DNA of 10,855 nt. Source: Bacteroidales bacterium. GTDB lineage: Bacteria > Bacteroidota > Bacteroidia > Bacteroidales > UBA7960. The notes below the pieces were generated by a model. It made no database searches and was not told where the DNA came from. It was given only the letters and a program-made list of their open reading frames with translations. Location: assembly GCA_003557965.1 (NCBI GenBank), contig PWND01000312.1, forward strand, positions 1 to 10,855, given 5' to 3'. Within the stretch, counting starts at the first letter, position 1. Each line of letters begins with the position of its first letter. The position numbers and the translations under genes were made by a program. This document shows, in pieces, positions 7,116 through 10,855 of this stretch.

Positions 7116-7709
7116 TTAAGGCAGAATTTCTTTCTTGTTTTGATAAAAATCAATTGCACGGGAAATATTTTCAAAAACTCTATTAACAGGTTCCATTCCA
7201 TTAATTGAAATTAGTTTTTCTTGCTTGTTATAGTAATCAAGCAGAGGAAGTGTTTGAGATTTATAAACTTCTATTCTCTTTTTAATAATTTCCTCATTAT
7301 CATCACTTCTTCCTGAATCCTCTGCCCTGCCCATCATTCTTTTAAACAACTCATCTTCTGCTACTTCAATAGAAATAACCACATCTACGGGTATATCTCT
7401 TTTTTCAAGCATTTTGTCAAGTGTTTCGGCTTGCACAATAGTTCTTGGAAAACCATCAAAAACGAAACCCGCACTATCAGCATACTCAATTGCTTTAAAA
7501 TATAAGGTTTTCAATACTATTTCATCAGGCACAAGCATTCCGTCATCAATATATTCTTTTACTTTGCAGCCAATAGTAGTTTTTTCCTTGATTTCATTTC
7601 TTAAAATTTCTCCGGTAGATAGGTGAATAAGGCCGTATTTTTCAACAATTTTTTCTGATTGTGTACCTTTCCCTGACCCTGGTGGGCCAAAAATTATAAC
7701 ATTTAGCAT
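7116..7709 (-). CDS. adk: Adenylate kinase (short LID form)
   Basis: Cytoplasmic adenylate kinase catalyses ATP + AMP = 2 ADP, balancing adenine nucleotides. The 197 residues start with the P-loop GPPGSGKGT (8-16), followed by the AMP-binding STGEILRNE (31-39) and DGFPRT (85-90). Arginines for phosphate binding lie in the GRAEDSGRSDD stretch (127-137) and KKRIEVY (143-149). The LID is short, with no four-Cys zinc insert as in Gram-positive forms, which fits Bacteroidota Adk (about 190 residues). It lies between hpt (57 bp gap) and obg (45 bp gap), all on the minus strand. Its leader holds a small imperfect dyad (GTCCCCAGGGCGAC on the minus strand, 7727-7740), but no promoter motif. Confidence 0.97.
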   Translation of the reverse strand: MLNVIIFGPPGSGKGTQSEKIVEKYGLIHLSTGEILRNEIKEKTTIGCKVKEYIDDGMLVPDEIVLKTLYFKAIEYADSAGFVFDGFPRTIVQAETLDKMLEKRDIPVDVVISIEVAEDELFKRMMGRAEDSGRSDDNEEIIKKRIEVYKSQTLPLLDYYNKQEKLISINGMEPVNRVFENISRAIDFYQNKKEILP

Positions 7710-7766
7710 AACATAAAAATTATTGTCGCCCTGGGGACTTGTTTTGACTTTTATTTACTTATTTAT

Positions 7767-8303
7767 TTATTCAATAATTTTATAAATATCAGGCAAATTT
7801 CTGCCATACCCGTTATAATCAAGGCCATAACCAATAATAAAATCATTTGGTATTTCCAGGCCGACATAATCAGGTTTTATGTTTGTTTTCAATGCTTCTG
7901 GTTTTAGCAACAATGTAGCTACTTTCAAAGAATCCGGTTCATATCTTGCTAAATCTTTAACAAGATGCGTAATGGTAATGCCACTGTCAATGATGTCTTC
8001 AAGGATTATAATATCCCTGCCCTTAATATCTTCATTAAGGCCTATAACCGTCTTTACTTCTTCCGTTGTTTGAGTTCCCTGGTAAGAACTAAGTTTAATA
8101 AAACTAATTTCACAATTGCCCACGTACTTCTTAAGTAAATCTGAGGCAAACATAAATGAACCGTTAAGAATACAAAGGAATAATGGGGTTTTATTTTTGT
8201 AATCAGTGTTTATTTTATTGGCCAATATTTCTATAGCCACAGCAATTTTATCGCTGTCAATAAATTTAGCAAATTCCTTATCGTGAACTTTTACTGTTTG
8301 CAT
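7767..8303 (-). CDS. hpt: Hypoxanthine phosphoribosyltransferase
   Basis: This purine-salvage enzyme transfers the phosphoribosyl group of PRPP to hypoxanthine (and usually guanine), giving IMP or GMP. The 178 residues fit the bacterial Hpt length. The PRPP-binding loop is ILEDIIDSGIT (100-110). The flexible loop region contains SSYQGTQTTEEV (72-83), and the purine-contacting end reads LEIPNDFIIGYGLDYNGYGRNLP (149-171), a strong HPRT signature. It is the first gene of the minus-strand run hpt-adk-obg-PAP2; pairing Hpt with Adk groups IMP/AMP metabolism. A TATTTTTG element lies 73 bp upstream. The stop codon runs into an AT-rich ATAAATAAGTAAATAA tract with further in-frame stops. Confidence 0.97.
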   Translation of the reverse strand: MQTVKVHDKEFAKFIDSDKIAVAIEILANKINTDYKNKTPLFLCILNGSFMFASDLLKKYVGNCEISFIKLSSYQGTQTTEEVKTVIGLNEDIKGRDIIILEDIIDSGITITHLVKDLARYEPDSLKVATLLLKPEALKTNIKPDYVGLEIPNDFIIGYGLDYNGYGRNLPDIYKIIE

Positions 8304-8375
8304 TAAAGTATTTAGTATTAATTGTTTTGTTTTATTATGTAATTAATTAAAAGTATTATAAAAACTGCTAAATTA

Positions 8376-8383
8376 CAAAAATA
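8376..8383 (-). promoter_or_regulatory. TAnnTTTG promoter element for hpt-adk-obg-PAP2
   Basis: The minus strand reads TATTTTTGTAATT, with a perfect TAnnTTTG -7 element about 73 bp before the hpt start. No clear TTG -33 element is seen. The downstream genes of the cluster have gaps of 57, 45 and 29 bp without a similar motif, so this is the likely promoter for all four. Confidence 0.6.
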
Positions 8384-8447
8384 TAATAATGGATTAGGAA
8401 AATGTTTGATAATTGATAAATCTTTTTTTACAATTTATTGGCATTTC

Positions 8448-9254
8448 TTATATAACACCTTTAAATACAAAGTTAGCAGGGCCTTTTAATGCAACATCTG
8501 TGAAAATTTTCTTCTCTTTGTTATGGAAAAAGTTTACATAAAGATTGCCTCCGGGTGTTTTTATTTGTGGTTTTTTGATGGTTTTTCCTGATAGATAAGC
8601 AGCTATAGCAGATGCAACAACCCCGGTGCCACATGATAATGTTTCTCTTTCTACTCCCCTTTCGTAGGTTCTTACGTGAAGTAGGCCATTAGTACTTTGA
8701 ACAAAGTTCACGTTTGTGCCGCCAGGCATAAAATCTTCGCTGTGACGGATTTTTCTACCTGTTTCAGCTACATCAACTCTTTCATTTTCTGAAAGAAAAA
8801 TCACGTAATGAGGAGAGCCTGAATTGATGTAATACCCATTTTTATGCTCTTTAAAATCACTTATATCCTGCATTTTTAGAATAACATTATGAGAATTTTC
8901 ATTATCATTCTCATCTTTCAGGATATCGGCACTATGTTTGCCGTCAATAGCTTCAAAATGCATTGATTCCTCAGTATAGCCATTGTTGTATGCGAAAGCA
9001 GCAATACATCTTCCCCCGTTGCCACACATACTGCCCTCATTGCCGTCAGAATTATAATATTTCATTTTAAAATCTGCAATATCACTTTTCTGAAACAACA
9101 TTAAACCATCTGAACCTATCCCAAAGTTTCTGTCGCATAATAGCTTTATTCCTGCCTGGCTGTTATATGGTGAGTTCTTAAAAGCATTATCAGTATCATT
9201 AATTATAATGAAGTCGTTACCTGTGCCTTGGTATTTTTGGAATTCTACTGCCAT
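8448..9254 (-). CDS. dapF: Diaminopimelate epimerase
   Basis: DapF is a cytoplasmic, cofactor-free racemase converting LL- to meso-diaminopimelate, the direct precursor of lysine and of peptidoglycan cross-links. The 268-residue product has the expected two-half fold. The two catalytic cysteines are in SMCGNGGRC (C77) and LSCGTG (C208). Substrate-binding segments include YQGTGNDFI (8-16), YNSDGNEGS (67-75) and ERGVERETLSCGTG (198-211). Length is typical (about 260-280). The start ATG lies inside the end of the upstream gene, overlapping it by 10 bp in another frame, so the two are probably translationally coupled and share the promoter near 10060. Confidence 0.97.
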   Translation of the reverse strand: MAVEFQKYQGTGNDFIIINDTDNAFKNSPYNSQAGIKLLCDRNFGIGSDGLMLFQKSDIADFKMKYYNSDGNEGSMCGNGGRCIAAFAYNNGYTEESMHFEAIDGKHSADILKDENDNENSHNVILKMQDISDFKEHKNGYYINSGSPHYVIFLSENERVDVAETGRKIRHSEDFMPGGTNVNFVQSTNGLLHVRTYERGVERETLSCGTGVVASAIAAYLSGKTIKKPQIKTPGGNLYVNFFHNKEKKIFTDVALKGPANFVFKGVI

Positions 9255-10015
9255 GTACGTTTTAGTTCATTAATAATGTCCGTATCTGTCAAAGGGTCCA
9301 AAGGTAAGTAATCAGCAGTAAACTCTATTGGGTAAAAATCATTAATATATTTTAAAAATAATTGCTGGTTATGAATAATAAAAGAGGTAGCCTGGATAAA
9401 GTCAACTCCATATAATACAATCTTATTGTTTGTCATCTTATACGCTTTTAGGTTAATAGGGGATTCCCAGTATTCAACGTAATAGATATTATGGGGATTT
9501 CTTTTTCTGTAGTTTGTACTTCCCAATAGGGAATCCAGTTCCCTTGTTGTATCCGAGCCACCTACCCTGTCAAATTTCAAATGTATGGTTTTTACCTTGA
9601 GCAGGCTGTCTTTTAGTACATGAATATTATCTGCTAAACTTGTGAAACTCTTGCTGTCGCTTTTTGATGTTTTGCTGACTTCTGTATTATTTAATAAAAT
9701 ACTTTTTTCAGCTTTCTCATCCATGTTAATAATAATGCCATCATTAATATCATTCTCAACCACTTGCAATGAATCAAAGCCATAGCCTATATTTTCTTTT
9801 GTTTTGTTTATGTTTTTATGTTTTTTTTGAGAAAGCTTTTCTTCTGCATAATAGGTTGTCTTTGTACCATCCATTTCAACAAATACAGACTTTAAAAAAC
9901 TGACACTTTGTCGGTTGTAGTTTAAATATACTAATCCTCCACCAAGAAAAAACCCAAGCAATAAGCCTGCAATGAGCTGCATAAAGCTATACTCCGGCTG
10001 TCGTTTTCTTCTCAT
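9245..10015 (-). CDS. Hypothetical membrane-anchored protein upstream of dapF
   Basis: I do not recognise this 256-residue protein. It begins with a positively charged MRRKRQ, then one hydrophobic glycine-rich segment (about 12-31, FMQLIAGLLLGFFLGGGLVY), suggesting a signal anchor with the rest outside the cytoplasm. Residues 50-140 are polar, Lys/Ser/Asn-rich and probably disordered. The C-terminal part (about 140-256) looks folded and is rich in aromatic residues (IYYVEYWESPINLKAYK, 177-193; NDFYPIEFTADYLPL, 225-239). There are no cysteines. The gene has its own TAnnTTTG element 41 bp upstream, and its stop overlaps the dapF start, so co-expression with peptidoglycan-precursor synthesis is likely. 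A cell-envelope role is a guess from context only. Confidence 0.85.
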   Translation of the reverse strand: MRRKRQPEYSFMQLIAGLLLGFFLGGGLVYLNYNRQSVSFLKSVFVEMDGTKTTYYAEEKLSQKKHKNINKTKENIGYGFDSLQVVENDINDGIIINMDEKAEKSILLNNTEVSKTSKSDSKSFTSLADNIHVLKDSLLKVKTIHLKFDRVGGSDTTRELDSLLGSTNYRKRNPHNIYYVEYWESPINLKAYKMTNNKIVLYGVDFIQATSFIIHNQQLFLKYINDFYPIEFTADYLPLDPLTDTDIINELKRTWQ

Positions 10016-10055
10016 TATGTGTTTTTTATTAGTGAATTAAAACTATTGTTTATTA

Positions 10056-10063
10056 CAAAAATA
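10056..10063 (-). promoter_or_regulatory. TAnnTTTG promoter element for the hypothetical gene and dapF
   Basis: The minus strand reads TATTTTTGTAAT, identical over 12 bases to the element before hpt, and lies 41 bp before the ATG at 10015. No TTG -33 element is obvious. It supports a short leader and a two-gene transcript. Confidence 0.6.
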
Positions 10064-10217
10064 CAAAATATGTTGTTTGCGTTTATAATAATATACTGAA
10101 AAAGTACTCATATCAAATGGTTAGGCCCAGCCTTTGGGGCTTCGATGTGAAATGACAATCAATATTTCTTATTGTATAGCCCATGCTGTTGATAACTTGA
10201 TTCATAATGTTTTTGTT

Positions 10218-10300
10218 AAATCAAATGATTTTGGGACAGGTCAAGCCCTGTCCCTACCATTATGCAATCTGTTGTCAATAAGGTCGGTCAAGCCCGACCT
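10218..10300 (+). repeat. Palindromic element, pair A (two GGTCAAGCCC hairpins)
   Basis: An AT dyad AAATCA-AA-TGATTT (10218-10231) is followed by hairpin 1 at 10233-10254 (stem GGGACAGG, loop TCAAGC, stem CCTGTCCC; 8 bp) and hairpin 2 at 10281-10300 (stem AGGTCGG, loop TCAAGC, stem CCGACCT; 7 bp). Loop centres are 47 bp apart. Both hairpins share the core GGTCAAGCCC while the outer stem bases differ in compensated pairs. Confidence 0.85.
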
Positions 10301-10338
10301 ATACATTTTTTCTTATGAATTAGAAAATTGTATAAGAA

Positions 10339-10352
10339 TAATGAATTCATTA
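10339..10352. repeat. Central perfect palindrome TAATGAATTCATTA
   Basis: This 14-bp perfect palindrome has its centre at 10345.5. That is one base from the midpoint (10346.5) of both the outer and the inner hairpin pairs, making it the symmetry point of the whole 10218-10478 structure. Confidence 0.8.
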
Positions 10353-10392
10353 AAGAAAGTCAAAATATAAAAACGTGAAGTAATTATTGTAT

Positions 10393-10478
10393 TGGCTGGG
10401 CTTGACCAGCCAGGATACCATATAACGTGATAACCGTAAGGACAGGGCTTGACCTGTCCGTAAAAAACAGTTTTTTAC
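10393..10478 (-). repeat. Palindromic element, pair B (inverted copy of pair A)
   Basis: Hairpin 3 (10393-10412) is TGGCTGG, loop GCTTGA, CCAGCCA. Hairpin 4 (10440-10459) is GGACAGG, loop GCTTGA, CCTGTCC. It is directly followed by a 19-bp palindrome of 9-bp arms, GTAAAAAAC-A-GTTTTTTAC (10460-10478). On the minus strand the order and the 47-bp loop spacing are the same as in pair A. The bases between the hairpins agree only weakly (shared TAC and TTAT), and both inner ends are followed by ATACA. Confidence 0.85.
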
Positions 10479-10484
10479 ACCATT

Positions 10485-10680
10485 GAACAAAGCATTTTGA
10501 AAATATTGTCATTAGTAGCGAATGCGAGGGATCCGGCAACTTGCAGGAAATGCTTGGTAATACTTCTGTCAAACTTCCTTGAATGCCACGAAATTTCCCG
10601 AAAGCGGAAGAAAGGTTCTTATCAAACCACCAATGCTGGAACAAACGTTGCGGGCAGGCAAGGCAAAACGCAGAAATTAA
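10485..10680. other. Unassigned block between hairpins and octamer array
   Basis: This roughly 200-bp segment is visibly richer in G+C than its surroundings and is not repetitive. Two overlapping open frames pass through it (plus strand from a TTG at 10497; minus strand ending in the hairpins), but neither resembles a protein I know, and both run on into repeats. It could be a decayed gene fragment, a structured RNA, or the unique part of an interspersed element. Confidence 0.35.
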
Positions 10681-10784
10681 TGAGCAAATGTGTTAATGAG
10701 CAAATGAGCAAATTAGTTAATTGGTGGATTGGTTGATTGGGAAATTGGTTAATTGGTTAATTGGTTAATTGGGAAATTAGTTAA
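10681..10784 (-). repeat. Octamer array, 13 in-phase 8-bp units
   Basis: Read on the minus strand from 10784, the units are TTAACTAA, TTTCCCAA, TTAACCAA three times, TTTCCCAA, TCAACCAA, TCCACCAA, TTAACTAA, TTTGCTCA twice, TTAACACA and TTTGCTCA. All 13 units keep the 8-bp phase without insertion or deletion. Positions 1 (T), 5 (mostly C) and 8 (A) are nearly fixed while the others vary. It has no reading frame consequence, since 8 is not a multiple of 3. Confidence 0.85.
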
Positions 10785-10820
10785 AATGCCGTAGGATTAA
10801 AGATTTGAGGATTGAAGAAT

Positions 10821-10849
10821 AAAACTGGCCTTCGGAGTTTTACCGGTAA
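10821..10849. repeat. Small adjacent palindromes, possible terminator
   Basis: AAAACT (10821-10826) pairs with AGTTTT (10836-10841) around CCTTCGG, followed by the perfect 10-bp palindrome TTACCGGTAA (10840-10849). The A-tract/T-tract dyad could act as a weak bidirectional terminator for a gene beyond the window, but the stem is short. The window ends six bases later, so context is missing. Confidence 0.3.
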
Positions 10850-10855
10850 CGAGCA

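Larger units (their letters stand above)
10064..10855. other. Gene-free, repeat-dominated right end
   Basis: No open reading frame here shows recognisable protein character; the short ones run through the hairpins and arrays. From left to right the stretch holds a GC-rich imperfect dyad (GCCC at 10125-10128, GGGC at 10137-10140), the nested palindromic element (10218-10478), an unassigned block with more G+C (about 10485-10680), an octamer array (10681-10784) and terminal small palindromes (10821-10849). Confidence 0.7.

Noticed and set aside
7727..7740. Imperfect dyad GTCCCCAGGGCGAC in the adk leader as a regulatory hairpin
   Set aside because: It has one mismatch and leaves almost no loop; no terminator or known leader element fits.
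8406..8419. Direct repeat TTGATAATTGATAA between dapF and hpt as an operator
   Set aside because: It lies upstream of the hpt promoter in an AT-rich spacer and two heptamers are too little evidence.
10134..10370. 78-codon plus-strand open frame through the right spacer
   Set aside because: It passes straight through two of the palindromic hairpins, has no promoter or plausible leader, and its composition reflects the repeats.
10233..10459. Hairpins as intrinsic terminators
   Set aside because: Only hairpin 2 has a T-rich run nearby, and no gene ends just upstream on that strand; the arrangement in inverted pairs does not fit termination.
10384..10644. 86-codon minus-strand open frame
   Set aside because: It ends inside hairpins 3 and 4 and resembles no known protein; a plus-strand frame overlaps it equally well.

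Overview
This 10.9 kb, AT-rich window looks like a chromosomal piece of an anaerobic member of the Bacteroidota. The evidence is threefold. Gene starts mostly lack Shine-Dalgarno sequences. Four gene starts are preceded by the TAnnTTTG promoter element typical of that phylum. The order hpt-adk-obg, with short LID-less adenylate kinase and an Obg that lacks a C-terminal extension, also fits. A tungsten-type aldehyde:ferredoxin oxidoreductase points to an anaerobic lifestyle. No tRNA, rRNA, CRISPR array or insertion-sequence transposase is visible.

Layout from left to right. mnmE (tRNA wobble-uridine modification GTPase) lies on the minus strand at 37-1434. A gene-free stretch at 1450-1811 holds a patchwork of unrelated intergenic repeats. 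A minus-strand aldehyde:ferredoxin oxidoreductase (1812-3689) is divergent from a plus-strand AspT/YidE-type transporter (3895-5493), and each has its own promoter in the shared 205 bp gap. The transporter converges with, and overlaps by 51 bp, a PAP2-family membrane phosphatase that ends a minus-strand cluster hpt - adk - obg - PAP2 (8303 down to 5443), read from a promoter near 8380. A second minus-strand pair, an unrecognised membrane-anchored protein and dapF (10015 down to 8448, overlapping by 10 bp), is read from a promoter near 10060. The last 800 bp (10064-10855) have no convincing gene and are dominated by repeats.

Most genes are housekeeping: translation (MnmE), ribosome assembly (Obg), purine salvage and nucleotide balance (Hpt, Adk), and lysine/peptidoglycan precursor synthesis (DapF). 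The metabolic accessory part is the oxidoreductase.

The most unusual signal is non-coding. At 10218-10478 there is a nested, nearly mirror-symmetric set of palindromes: four hairpins share the invariant 10-base core GGTCAAGCCC (or its complement) while their stems differ by compensated base-pair changes. They are arranged as two inverted pairs, each with exactly 47 bp between loop centres, around a central 14-bp perfect palindrome. Next to it is a 13-unit, 8-bp-period array, and a shorter inverted relative of that array (31 bp identical) lies about 9 kb away directly after the oxidoreductase gene.
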